Positions 33,101 to 40,965 of a stretch of 64,000 nucleotides of DNA are shown one piece after another (position 1 is the first letter of the stretch; every line of letters begins with the position of its first letter). The position numbers and the translations under genes are program-made. A model generated the notes under the pieces. It saw nothing but the letters and a program-made list of their open reading frames with translations. It was not told the DNA's origin and searched no databases. Source of the stretch: Ceratopteris richardii (lineage: Eukaryota; Streptophyta; Polypodiopsida; Polypodiales; Pteridaceae); assembly GCA_020310875.1 (NCBI GenBank), contig CM035406.1:219463363-219527362 (forward strand). Direction: 5' to 3'.

Positions 33101-34411
33101 TGGGTCATGAGGATGTTGTGCCACTTCTTCCCCATGTACTCTGCTGGTCTCGCCCCGTGGCTGTTCTCTTTGGACTGATGCTCCCGGATCAACATTGTTA
33201 GGGGAATCTTCACTGTCTGATAGAGGGACCGTCTGCAGGAATCTTTCAAAATCAAAGTTTGGATCCTCTATGAAGGTGGCCATAGATGCAAACTCTGCAT
33301 CGGTAGGTAGTGGAGGGGCGGATGGAGCGGGTTGTACCACCTCCCCAGCTTGAACTCCTTGAAGATGGATCGTGAAAGGTGCGACCTGAGCTTCTGGTCT
33401 GGGAGAAGCTTCGGTCGTGGCTTCTTGAGGGATCATTACCTGGGAGAGCGATCCACGCATTCGTTTTGCAGGCTGGCTCCTTGACTTCCGTCCTTTGAAC
33501 AACTCCAGTTGTGCATATTTTAGGGCTCTAGCAACTGGCACATCATATGCAAGACATCTATAGATAATTCTTGTAAGCGCACAACAGCCATGTAGAGTAG
33601 GCTTCCTCACTCCCCGCTTGCCTGCCTCATACACTTGGTCCAAGATCCATACAGGCATCTTAATGGGCAAGCTTCCAGTCTCTTCTAGATATAGCCCATA
33701 CCATATTTTCTTGTGAGGTTGGGTGAAACGGTTCTGAGCTGGGAATGCGAAGTGTTGGAGGCACATTCGCAAAGGTATGGCGATGTTGGGGGTGAGGGCG
33801 CACATTTCTTTTAGCTTCTTGATTCTATTGCTTTTCATCGACTCAGGTATCAAGGGGTCGCGGTCAGAGGGTACATGCGTGCCATACATCTGAAGTGCTT
33901 CCCTGATTAAAGTAACATTCAATTCGAACTTCCTCATTTCCTCCAGATTTGACAAGGAGGGCACCCAGAATGTGCCTGAATGATCTTTATCTCCTGTCGG
34001 CTTCAGCGTGGCAATTAGGTAGTAGCACCTGAGGAAATCGGGTTTAGGCAGAGTTGCACTAAAATAAGTTTGTAATCCTGCTTTTTGCCAGATATCTTGA
34101 AGTGGAGCTGCATTTTGCAATGCTTCGAATTCTCGTGAGAAGAACTGGAAGGTCCACCATACTCCTCCACATTCCATCTTGGACTCCCAGATATGATCCG
34201 CGTCCCCCAAACCTCCTGGCATCTCATTGAACCAGTGAGAATGCCCCTTTACTCTTTCGGTTAGGCCATTTGGTGGATCTGGAATAGGAATTCTCCGCAC
34301 ATTCACGAACTCTTCAAGCCGAGCTATTGGTGGGGCCTCCACCGGCATGGCATCCCAATTGATTGGAGCACCAGAGCCTGCCTGAGAGCTTGTGCCTGCC
34401 GCTGTTGCCAT
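30149..34411 (-). CDS. B ORF-X: 1,420-aa protein of unknown function after pol
   Basis: The ORF is uninterrupted from ATG at 34411 to TAG at the polypurine tract, in the sense direction of the element. I do not recognise a family. By eye: an N-terminal globular block (about 55-320) with LPKPDFLRC, HFAFPAQNRFT and CCALTRIIYRCLAYDVPV; an acidic linker; a helical block (about 455-522); a Ser/Thr/Pro-rich stretch (about 545-815); a long coiled coil (about 815-1010, TALELSNTELQQEV and LLRRHLAAAQEENKRLQ); and a C-terminal globular block (about 1100-1400) with EYFRNLAPRR, YNPCYGPVQRRRSW and YDMSTTPSIRVAYAWHAR. No signal peptide or membrane segment is apparent, so it is not an obvious envelope protein. 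Element A has a diverged, decayed homologue at 50591-54682, indicating long-term retention. A pyrimidine-rich CTTTCTTCTTCCAG lies about 20 bases upstream of the ATG, a possible 3' splice site. Confidence 0.85.
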   Translation of the reverse strand: MATAAGTSSQAGSGAPINWDAMPVEAPPIARLEEFVNVRRIPIPDPPNGLTERVKGHSHWFNEMPGGLGDADHIWESKMECGGVWWTFQFFSREFEALQNAAPLQDIWQKAGLQTYFSATLPKPDFLRCYYLIATLKPTGDKDHSGTFWVPSLSNLEEMRKFELNVTLIREALQMYGTHVPSDRDPLIPESMKSNRIKKLKEMCALTPNIAIPLRMCLQHFAFPAQNRFTQPHKKIWYGLYLEETGSLPIKMPVWILDQVYEAGKRGVRKPTLHGCCALTRIIYRCLAYDVPVARALKYAQLELFKGRKSRSQPAKRMRGSLSQVMIPQEATTEASPRPEAQVAPFTIHLQGVQAGEVVQPAPSAPPLPTDAEFASMATFIEDPNFDFERFLQTVPLSDSEDSPNNVDPGASVQREQPRGETSRVHGEEVAQHPHDPNTQVQEGAQRNEQEDSEEEAPAYTAQLRRLYKTVKQVQRRHKMTEEANRALVNQMLQTENVDSHFVESLNLLAETCGIGEALRTMVYQENPTYDQRRIDTQPRRGKMIQMEVSTALPTIISEDVHMTSPSPTDEQDVITQVPSPPSPSIQPSEPFSASLSEQSISTHHETIVHTSVFTSFPLPTSITSTQISEPCTGHPATDQTIIGHPSYLPALGQPPATSQTSSHPFPFTHTQTLSSTPLVTTSYSTQVTQPSFWTNLVNILQQVDNYNKKPFSQPHSPTFTATTITPPTIPVFTVHESHTLTSDPMDISPSIGSPTTTVIPTSPHVISLTSPLPNTVGTTSTLPFPISRPLASSTFTPAPTSFSHALNTMLEAAAQLKQEYRLLEENNKELCTLSSHLRARVTALELSNTELQQEVTTLQQYQVELESTHTEKSRVTEEQLRDQLARNARLQRNMALLRRHLAAAQEENKRLQQQNQDNLEAAMENTPGAPIDPAKFQAIPSENIQQILEAYANLLEAHDQLADQVKDLQKAQVPTQHQREPKEMANAATSPEPELSVTTEVLELRQQVAELKIKLLQYERPPSPPDQTIEEETVVIPVEETFEDNYEPQPLPGGRITEEGQDTYEEPPSAWMKQVEEMGHTHDERIATQMLAMKAIEETILQSEYFRNLAPRRLITSSELQYKPYFVLLADYNAEIKRVTNKCPTFATQFEPEDIPEAARKGAIFQPTWRQRLLETYSEMLRTWDHAPMHLKYNPCYGPVQRRRSWKAFAIKVQNNVNCREWLNYPAIAPPTSTPTVSYMIATIRHWMPLLHPMPDVAAQMMLKIFDMMQVVLKTFRNVCHIQPPIPGFVNGNYDLLYDMSTTPSIRVAYAWHARIRYLPACYKQTFDDMFTTGFWEAHSEVFAPRPTHLLHLFACEQTMHSELYTTPQPDIPGAVNWETLQRELVRGLRIKEQEVATDLLQEYIDQTVEQRSVRGDRR

Positions 34412-34641
34412 GAGAGTAGGTTGCTTATCTGCTGGAAGAAGAAAGGCACATTAGTGTTGCATAGGAAACAAGATGTAATGGTGTTCCCTTCACAATACTA
34501 ATATGACAATCTCGGAGGTCAGTGGTTAGTGGTGAAGTGTTTGTGATAGGTGTGAGTGGTGATTAGAGGTCAGTGTCATCCTAGATGCATACTTTGGTTA
34601 TGCAATGGGCTCAGAATGCTCCTGTGTTAGAGTAGACAGAT
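34412..34641 (-). other. B spacer between pol and ORF-X
   Basis: This 230-bp non-coding spacer contains, next to ORF-X, the candidate 3' splice site CTTTCTTCTTCCAGCAG (minus strand, about 34429-34445). I see no other clear signal. Confidence 0.5.
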
Positions 34642-36948
34642 TTACAGAATTGGGTCAGGGGGTTTAATACACAGTTTAATTCTCCAAACTTTGATAGAAG
34701 ATTCGTAGCTCTTAGAGCTAAAGACAAGTGAAGATTTCTGGATGAGAGTGTGATGTATTTGGGACCTTTTGGGTACCCATTTCCAGACATTCCTAGGGTT
34801 GATGGGAGTGGAGGCAGTGAGAGGTGTAGGTATATTTTCGTTTTCTGAGTTGTTGGCCACGAGTGCTTGTGAAAGTTGCTTCATCCTAGTGCCTGAAGGT
34901 GAAGTAATTTGGGCTTGTAAGCAGGCCTTGGGCACCCATATCTGTCTAGCATTAGGGATGGCCTTCATTGACCGCTTAGGAACCCAAATAGAAATGGTAT
35001 GCCTAGGGGTTATCCTAGGGGGCTTCTTCACTTTGTTCCTTGATGGTGAGGCTTGTTTCTTGTCTCCTTGAGAGTCTGCTATTAGGGTTGTGGGTTTTCC
35101 ATCCTTGCGTATCCAGATCTGCTTCGCGCCACGAGATGCTCCATGTTGCACGGGTTGGCGCTCCTGCCTCTTGATCCGCAGCCTCCTTCTTGTCGAGTGA
35201 TGTTTGGTCTGCTCGTCTAGAATCTTCTTTGGATCAGTTAGGAACTCCTTATTGGCTCCTGTACCTTCAGTAAGATTGACAATCCTCTGCACCATAGAAG
35301 TTTGTACAAGAACAACATTGTTATCTTCATGTGGATTCCTGGAGGGATCAGGAGTTGGTGCCTGTTCTATTGGTTTGAGTGCTTGATTTTCTAATTCAAT
35401 CGTGAGACGGCTTTGGCCTACCCAAGCCTGAAGAAGTCCACTTCTTAGGTTGAGGTTGACTGCGTGATCATAGATCCAGTCTTGGCCTAAGACAAGAGGT
35501 TCGGTCAGATCCTCGTCTTCACACACTAGCACTTTTGCTGGCATGAGGACCTCTTGTATGTAGAGGGGAAGATCCACCTCTCCCATGCAAGGGGTTTCAA
35601 CACCTCCTAATCCTATCAGATATGCTTCTAGGGGTTTTACCTCCAATTGCAGCTGCTGGCAATAAGAAAGCCGAACTGCACTTGTGGCTGCTCCTGAATC
35701 AATTAAAGCTCTCACGCTTGTTGTGCTGTCTCTTTGTCCTATTTCTAGGGTCACAAAAGGTCGTCGATCCACTATCTTATGGGTACGTTCACCTGAAGCC
35801 TCACACATGGCCATGTGATAGCCTGGAGACTCTTCAGTGTCAGTCATAGGCTGATCCCTCCCTTGTCTCCTCAACTTCATTCGTCTGATACGCTCTAAGG
35901 CCTCTGCCTGTGCTTCTTCTCGAATTCGTTTTTCCTCCTCTTTATGTTGCTTATCAGTATTGAGTCGACTTAGCATTTCCTCCGTGAGGGGTTCCTGATA
36001 CAGCTTGACTCTGCATCCGCTAATATAGTTTGGGAGAACATCACCCTCTAAAGTGGCTAGTTGTACTGCTCCACTCGTGGAGATCCTATTGATGATCATA
36101 GGTCCGTAGCCTCTCTTTTCTAGCTTCCTTGCGTGTTGTTTCAATGTGTAGACTAAAACTAGATCTCCTGCTTTCAAGCCCTTATCCTTCACATGGGCAT
36201 CAAAGTATGCCTTCTGTCTCTTCTTAGCTGCGTATATCCCTGCAGCTGCTCTCAGTCTTGTCTCTCCTAATCGTTCAAGGTCAAAAAGTCTCGAGGAGAG
36301 TTCATGAGCCGTCCATTCGTGCTCTTGTGCTACTTTCAATGTAGGTATTAAGAAGTCCAACGGTAGCACTGCGTTTTGGCCAAATACCATCTGAAAGGGG
36401 GTGGCTTGGAGTACCGTTTTGTAGGCGACTCGGTATGCCCAAACAGCATGGTGTAGCTGTTTGTCCCAATCAGAGCGTTTATTATTCACTAATTTTGTCA
36501 ATACATTGCATAGGATCTTATTGGTGCTTTCAGCTTGCCCATTGGCTTGAGGGTGATAGGGGGCAGACTTCTTATGCACTACCAAGAATTCTTGGAGCAG
36601 ATTTTCAATAACTTCATTCAAGAAGTGAGTGCCTCTATCACTAACTAGCTCTATGGGTAGCCCGTATCTTGTGAATACATTCTCAAACAGGAATTTAGCA
36701 GTTGTCTGAGCGTCGTTCTTCGTTGTGGCTTTTACCTCTACCCACTTGGTTAGATAATCCGTGGCAACGATGATATACTCAGCATGGGAACCCTTAGCTG
36801 GGGGATTGATAGGACCTACAAAGTCTATTCCCCACTTAGAGAATGCACGTCCGCCCATCATAGGCTTCAGTGGCATCTCATCTCTGCGTATAGGATACTG
36901 GGTTCGCTGACAAATCTCACACCTCTTCACATAGGTATGTACGTCCAT
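34642..36948 (-). CDS. B pol 3' part: integrase core, GPY/F-like tail, second retropepsin (PR2), WVPK-repeat tail
   Basis: In the 768-codon frame the integrase core has Asp42 (WGIDFVGP), Asp104 (VSDRGTHF) and Glu140 (PQANGQAEST), an exact DD35E spacing. KRGYGPMIINRISTSGAVQL (about 278-297) is GPY/F-like. A basic/acidic helical region follows. Residues about 395-505 then form a complete retropepsin signature: RALIDSGAATSAV (Asp417 at 35698-35700), flap-like LIGLGGVETP, and PLVLGQDWI matching the usual ILG.DWL. The tail to 768 repeats IW(V/I)(P/R)K-like motifs. The upstream TGA at 36964 separates it from the rest of pol. A second protease after integrase is not the standard Gypsy order. Confidence 0.93.
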   Translation of the reverse strand: MDVHTYVKRCEICQRTQYPIRRDEMPLKPMMGGRAFSKWGIDFVGPINPPAKGSHAEYIIVATDYLTKWVEVKATTKNDAQTTAKFLFENVFTRYGLPIELVSDRGTHFLNEVIENLLQEFLVVHKKSAPYHPQANGQAESTNKILCNVLTKLVNNKRSDWDKQLHHAVWAYRVAYKTVLQATPFQMVFGQNAVLPLDFLIPTLKVAQEHEWTAHELSSRLFDLERLGETRLRAAAGIYAAKKRQKAYFDAHVKDKGLKAGDLVLVYTLKQHARKLEKRGYGPMIINRISTSGAVQLATLEGDVLPNYISGCRVKLYQEPLTEEMLSRLNTDKQHKEEEKRIREEAQAEALERIRRMKLRRQGRDQPMTDTEESPGYHMAMCEASGERTHKIVDRRPFVTLEIGQRDSTTSVRALIDSGAATSAVRLSYCQQLQLEVKPLEAYLIGLGGVETPCMGEVDLPLYIQEVLMPAKVLVCEDEDLTEPLVLGQDWIYDHAVNLNLRSGLLQAWVGQSRLTIELENQALKPIEQAPTPDPSRNPHEDNNVVLVQTSMVQRIVNLTEGTGANKEFLTDPKKILDEQTKHHSTRRRLRIKRQERQPVQHGASRGAKQIWIRKDGKPTTLIADSQGDKKQASPSRNKVKKPPRITPRHTISIWVPKRSMKAIPNARQIWVPKACLQAQITSPSGTRMKQLSQALVANNSENENIPTPLTASTPINPRNVWKWVPKRSQIHHTLIQKSSLVFSSKSYESSIKVWRIKLCIKPPDPIL

Positions 36949-36963
36949 GTGAAGGGTGGGCCA

Positions 36964-38670
36964 TCAAAATCCTGCAAATAGAATTGCTTTGATCACCCTA
37001 TCTGGACCAAAATGTCCTCCTGCTACACCCTGGTGAGCTGTTTCCAAGATCTTTAGGTATTCACCTTCATGGACACATAGTCTCAGGTAACCATCCTTAC
37101 CCCTTTTGTATAAATTATCACCAATGATGGTGTAATCCAAGGCTTCTTGTTCCAAACTTCTTTGTCTGGCCAAAGTCATATCTTGAGGAAATGTTTTCGT
37201 CCTCAAGAAGGATAGTAGGGGTTCACTCCAATCCGGCACTATGGACACTTGATAAAGAGTGGCATGTTCCACAGGTGGTTTAGTGCAGCAGATTGGGCAT
37301 TCCTTGCACAACTTCTGGACATCAGCTTCCATGGTCGGCCAATGCACTCCTAGTCTCCTCAGGGTCTGTAGGGTTCGTTGTTTTGAGTAGTGTTGCTCTA
37401 ATGCACCTACATGTGCTAATTGCAACCACTTAGCGTACTCGTCCTCTTCTACACAACAAGCCAAGATTCCTTGATCCGTGTGCTTGTACATACTTCCAGC
37501 CATGATGTGGTACTTTTGAGCTTTGACTACCTCCTTATCCTGTGCGTTTACTATTGGATGATTAGGTCCATATGTAAGTATTGGCACTAAGGGCTTGGCC
37601 CATTGGGGCACCACTTCCAAATTGAACAAGTATGCATCAGGTAAGTCATCTAACACTCCTTGTGGGGCCTCTCCGGATGTGAGCCTAGAGAGATGGTCTG
37701 CTCTCAAATGAGTCCTACCTTTCCTCACCACAACCTCAAAGTCATACTCCATTAGTAAGAGAAACCATCTTACTAACCTTCTGGTGTTGCATGGTTTGTT
37801 TACCAGGTATAGTAATGCTTGATGATCAGTAAAAAACTTAAACTTATTTGCAAGCAAATAATGTCTAAACTTTTTAACCGCATACACCATGCCTAGTCCT
37901 TCTCTCTCAGTGGTGGTATAATTCCGTTCAGCTGCATTTAGTTGCCTACTAGCATAGGCGATAGGGAGATCCATGTTCCCTTCACCCGTAGGTTGTGCAA
38001 GTACGCATCCAATAGCATAATTGGAGGCATCCACATGAACATGGAATGGCTTGCTCCAATCTGGTGTGGTCAAGATTGGTGCTGAACACAATCGCTTCTT
38101 CAGCTCATTGAAGGAGTTCTCACACTCATTAGTCCACTCAAAATTTGTCAAAAGTCGGTACATGGGCTTTGCAATGACAGCATACATGTGAATGAATCGG
38201 CGGTAGTAACCACAGTGCCCCATGAAAGCTTGAACTTCTTTGACATTCCTTGGCTTAGGTAGTTCTGCGATGGCTCTCACTTTCTCTTCGTCAGTGGATA
38301 TGCCGTTCTTAGACACTATGTGCCCTAGAATTTCGCCTTGCCTGACCATGAAAACACACTTTTCTGAGTTCAGGCAGACTTGATATTCTTTGCATTTATC
38401 AAAGATCTGTCTGAGTTTGGGTATATGGGTCTGTCTAATGTTGGAATGAGCGCAAAGATCATCAACATAGACTTCCAAATTCTTCCTCAAGAACTCTTTA
38501 AACACGTGACACATTAATCTGTGAAAGGTAGCCGGTGCATTGGTAAGCCCAAATGGCATTACCCGAAAAGCAAATATACCCCACTCTGTGGCAAATGCCG
38601 TCTTATGCTGATCTTCTGGTGCAATGGCTACTTGATTGTAGCCAGAGAACCCATCCAGGAAGCTGTACAC
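36964..38670 (-). CDS. B pol middle: RT, RNase H and first H2C2 module
   Basis: RT runs from FLDGFSGYNQV through FGLTNAPATFH to EVYVDDLCAHS (catalytic YVDD intact at residues 68-71) and FMGHCGYYRRF. RNase H has HVDASNYAIG (Asp), TTTEREGL (Glu) and FFTDHQAL (Asp). Two related zinc-binding modules follow: H420-x6-H427-x30-C458-x2-C461 and H546-x6-H553-x30-C-x2-C, the second completed in the next segment. They are 126 residues apart and share a preceding YK...G.L..CV.E.EY segment. The frame is closed by TGA at 36964-36966 where element A has TGG. The first codon here is within pol, not a true start. Confidence 0.95.
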   Translation of the reverse strand: MYSFLDGFSGYNQVAIAPEDQHKTAFATEWGIFAFRVMPFGLTNAPATFHRLMCHVFKEFLRKNLEVYVDDLCAHSNIRQTHIPKLRQIFDKCKEYQVCLNSEKCVFMVRQGEILGHIVSKNGISTDEEKVRAIAELPKPRNVKEVQAFMGHCGYYRRFIHMYAVIAKPMYRLLTNFEWTNECENSFNELKKRLCSAPILTTPDWSKPFHVHVDASNYAIGCVLAQPTGEGNMDLPIAYASRQLNAAERNYTTTEREGLGMVYAVKKFRHYLLANKFKFFTDHQALLYLVNKPCNTRRLVRWFLLLMEYDFEVVVRKGRTHLRADHLSRLTSGEAPQGVLDDLPDAYLFNLEVVPQWAKPLVPILTYGPNHPIVNAQDKEVVKAQKYHIMAGSMYKHTDQGILACCVEEDEYAKWLQLAHVGALEQHYSKQRTLQTLRRLGVHWPTMEADVQKLCKECPICCTKPPVEHATLYQVSIVPDWSEPLLSFLRTKTFPQDMTLARQRSLEQEALDYTIIGDNLYKRGKDGYLRLCVHEGEYLKILETAHQGVAGGHFGPDRVIKAILFAGF

Positions 38671-38769
38671 CTCCTTGCCTGCTACCCTTTCTAATAGATG
38701 CTCAGTGATAGGAAGCGGATAGCTATCTCTAATAGTGGCTGCATTAACCTTCTTGAGGTTTATGCATAC

Positions 38770-40953
38770 TCATAATTTTCCGTTCTTCTTGGGCACCACT
38801 ACAATGGGGGATACCCATTCAGTGTGCTCAATTTCATAGATAAATCCGGCTTCCACCAAGCGGTCTATCTCTTCTTTGATCTTAGCAGCATAGTTATCAT
38901 TATATGTGTATGGCTTTTGCTTAGAGGGTTTAGCATCTGAGGTCATGGGAATTGTGTGAGAGCATATGTCTGGGTCAACACCCTTCAAATCCTTGTAGCT
39001 CCAAGCGAATACATCTCTGTATTCTCTTAGCAAGGCTATCAATTCGTGCTCTTCATCTTCCGTCAGGTCATGTCCTATGTAAGTACATCTCTCCTCTCCC
39101 TCTTCTAGGGCTACCACTATTTTTTTGGTGGTTTCTTTGTTATCATAGGCCGCTCCTGATTGTGCCTCCCGTTTAGGCATTCTTATCATGACCCTCCTAT
39201 CGTCTATCTCATATTTTTTAAAGTTTTCAGGGACCTCAAACAAAGATTCTTCCTCTTCTGGTGAGTCTTCTTTCTTCTTTCGTTTCTTTCCTTCTCCCTT
39301 CGGGGTCACATGTGTGGCTAATCTTACATCATTTGTAAGCTCTCCATGCCTCTGGGGTTGAAATTCTACTTCATGGAAGTATTCTTCATCTGATGCAAAA
39401 GGTGGATCCATAATGATTGACTCTAGATCGGAGTCACTTGCATCTTCAAATGCATCAGGGCGGGGTTCGCATTCTTCTAGAACTGCCTCTCCCATGATTG
39501 GCTCTAAGGAGAAAACTGAAATATCATAGCCATCCTCATCACAGTGGGGTGTCCATTGTTCCTCATTGATGGTTATTCCTTCTAGCAATCCTAAGGGTCT
39601 CGCAATATGACCATCGGCCATCTGCAATTTCATTCTCGTTGGCCTGAGTGCTGGCTTGCCCCAACGCTTCCATAGGGAAGTGGTGGCAATTGCAACTCCT
39701 GCACCTGAGTCCAAAATTGCCTTGGTGGTGTACTCCTGGTAGGTAATGGGAAGATAGGTGTTCCCTTCTTCACCTTCACACACATCTCCTATCTTATCCA
39801 AGGGTATCTCTGGCACTGTCCTATGTGATCCTACCTGGGAACGAGGTTTTGCTATCTCGGGCACTTGATTGGCTACATGTTTCCATACTTCTGGTCTAAC
39901 CTTAAGCAGCTCTTCCAAAGTGAGATTGCACTGCACTTTGGTGTTCTTCACTACCTCTGTGTTCCTAGGTATAACTGAATCTTCGTTTCTTACCATGACT
40001 GTAGGTGCCCTCATACAGGTGGACTTTGCTTCCCATGGGCCTGTGAAATGGGGTAGTTCTTGTAAAGAATTAGACTCGAAGTCTAATCTTTCTTGAGATT
40101 GGGCACTCTCCTGTTCTCCATAAATGGAAGGAAGGTCTTGTGGGAATTGATCGTGTGTGTCATCCACCAGCTCAAAAGGAGGAGGGGCTTCACTTTCTTT
40201 AGCCCATTTGTCTTCTTGAATCTCGCGTAGGAATTCTGGTGTGAACCGATTCATAGACGATGATGTGTCTGGCTCCGTAGAGTTAGGCACATAGGCTTCA
40301 GGCACATAGGCTTTCTGGGTAGGAAAACCTGCTCTTTCACTAGCCTTTTCATGGTGTGGAGGGGCGGGTTCCTTTTGTGATTGTGCCATTAGATTCTCTA
40401 TTCTTTCTAGGGAGGGGTGGTTGTCTGGTTCAATGGAATTGGGCACATACGCTTTTGATGGGGGATGGGTCATGTTTTTGCTTGCTTTATCTCTTTCTTG
40501 ATTTGTTTCTTCCTTGGCAGATCTTGCAATTATGCCCTCTAACTTCTCCAGAAGTCCATCCAAGTGTAATTGTGTCTTGGCTGCGCCCGAGTAATTGAAA
40601 AGGCGACTGGCTTCAAACATAGTCTGAGCCAATGCGACCATTTTCGCACAAAGCTTGGTTCTTTCTATCTCTAGGTCAGCTCTAGGGTAGCACTTGTCAT
40701 GATCCGTTACATTTGGCCCTTCTTGGATTCTGGCCTGATATGCTTTAAGCATCATGTCTATGTCTTCAGGAGTGGGATCAGCTAATACTGATCCTACTCG
40801 GGGTGGTGGGTGGGTTACGTGGGGTGTATTAGAGGGTGGAGGGATGGAGGGTGATGGGGATGGTAGCGGTGGGAATGTGTGAGAGTGCAGTTGAGATGTG
40901 ATCTCTATGATTTTTGCTTTGGTTTCTCTCAAGCTTTCTTCAAGTTCGTTCAT
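38770..40953 (-). CDS. B pol 5' part: linker, truncated first retropepsin (PR1), RT N-terminus
   Basis: The helical linker and Pro-rich region are followed by a duplicated module of about 45 residues (ending AYVPNS.EPD twice, about 168-230). PR1 is TTKAILDSGAGVAIATTSLW (Asp415 at 39709-39711) with LQMADGHIARPLGLLEG. After that the sequence leaves the fold: no ILGRPFL-type C-terminal motif is present before the acidic region ECEPRPDAFEDASDSDLE. RT begins around residue 660 (KQKPYTYNDNYAAKIKEEI, SPIVVVPKKNGKL) and is stopped by TGA at 38770. Confidence 0.93.
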   Translation of the reverse strand: MNELEESLRETKAKIIEITSQLHSHTFPPLPSPSPSIPPPSNTPHVTHPPPRVGSVLADPTPEDIDMMLKAYQARIQEGPNVTDHDKCYPRADLEIERTKLCAKMVALAQTMFEASRLFNYSGAAKTQLHLDGLLEKLEGIIARSAKEETNQERDKASKNMTHPPSKAYVPNSIEPDNHPSLERIENLMAQSQKEPAPPHHEKASERAGFPTQKAYVPEAYVPNSTEPDTSSSMNRFTPEFLREIQEDKWAKESEAPPPFELVDDTHDQFPQDLPSIYGEQESAQSQERLDFESNSLQELPHFTGPWEAKSTCMRAPTVMVRNEDSVIPRNTEVVKNTKVQCNLTLEELLKVRPEVWKHVANQVPEIAKPRSQVGSHRTVPEIPLDKIGDVCEGEEGNTYLPITYQEYTTKAILDSGAGVAIATTSLWKRWGKPALRPTRMKLQMADGHIARPLGLLEGITINEEQWTPHCDEDGYDISVFSLEPIMGEAVLEECEPRPDAFEDASDSDLESIIMDPPFASDEEYFHEVEFQPQRHGELTNDVRLATHVTPKGEGKKRKKKEDSPEEEESLFEVPENFKKYEIDDRRVMIRMPKREAQSGAAYDNKETTKKIVVALEEGEERCTYIGHDLTEDEEHELIALLREYRDVFAWSYKDLKGVDPDICSHTIPMTSDAKPSKQKPYTYNDNYAAKIKEEIDRLVEAGFIYEIEHTEWVSPIVVVPKKNGKL

Positions 40954-40965
40954 CTTTTTTGCCCA

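Noticed and set aside
30149..34411. ORF-X as an envelope-like protein
   Set aside because: No signal peptide, no 18-22 residue hydrophobic segment and no furin-like site are apparent. Coiled coil alone is not enough.
36964..38670. A second (archaeal-type) RNase H, as in some Tat-lineage elements
   Set aside because: The interval between RNase H and integrase contains the extra H2C2 module instead. No second D-E-D set is visible.
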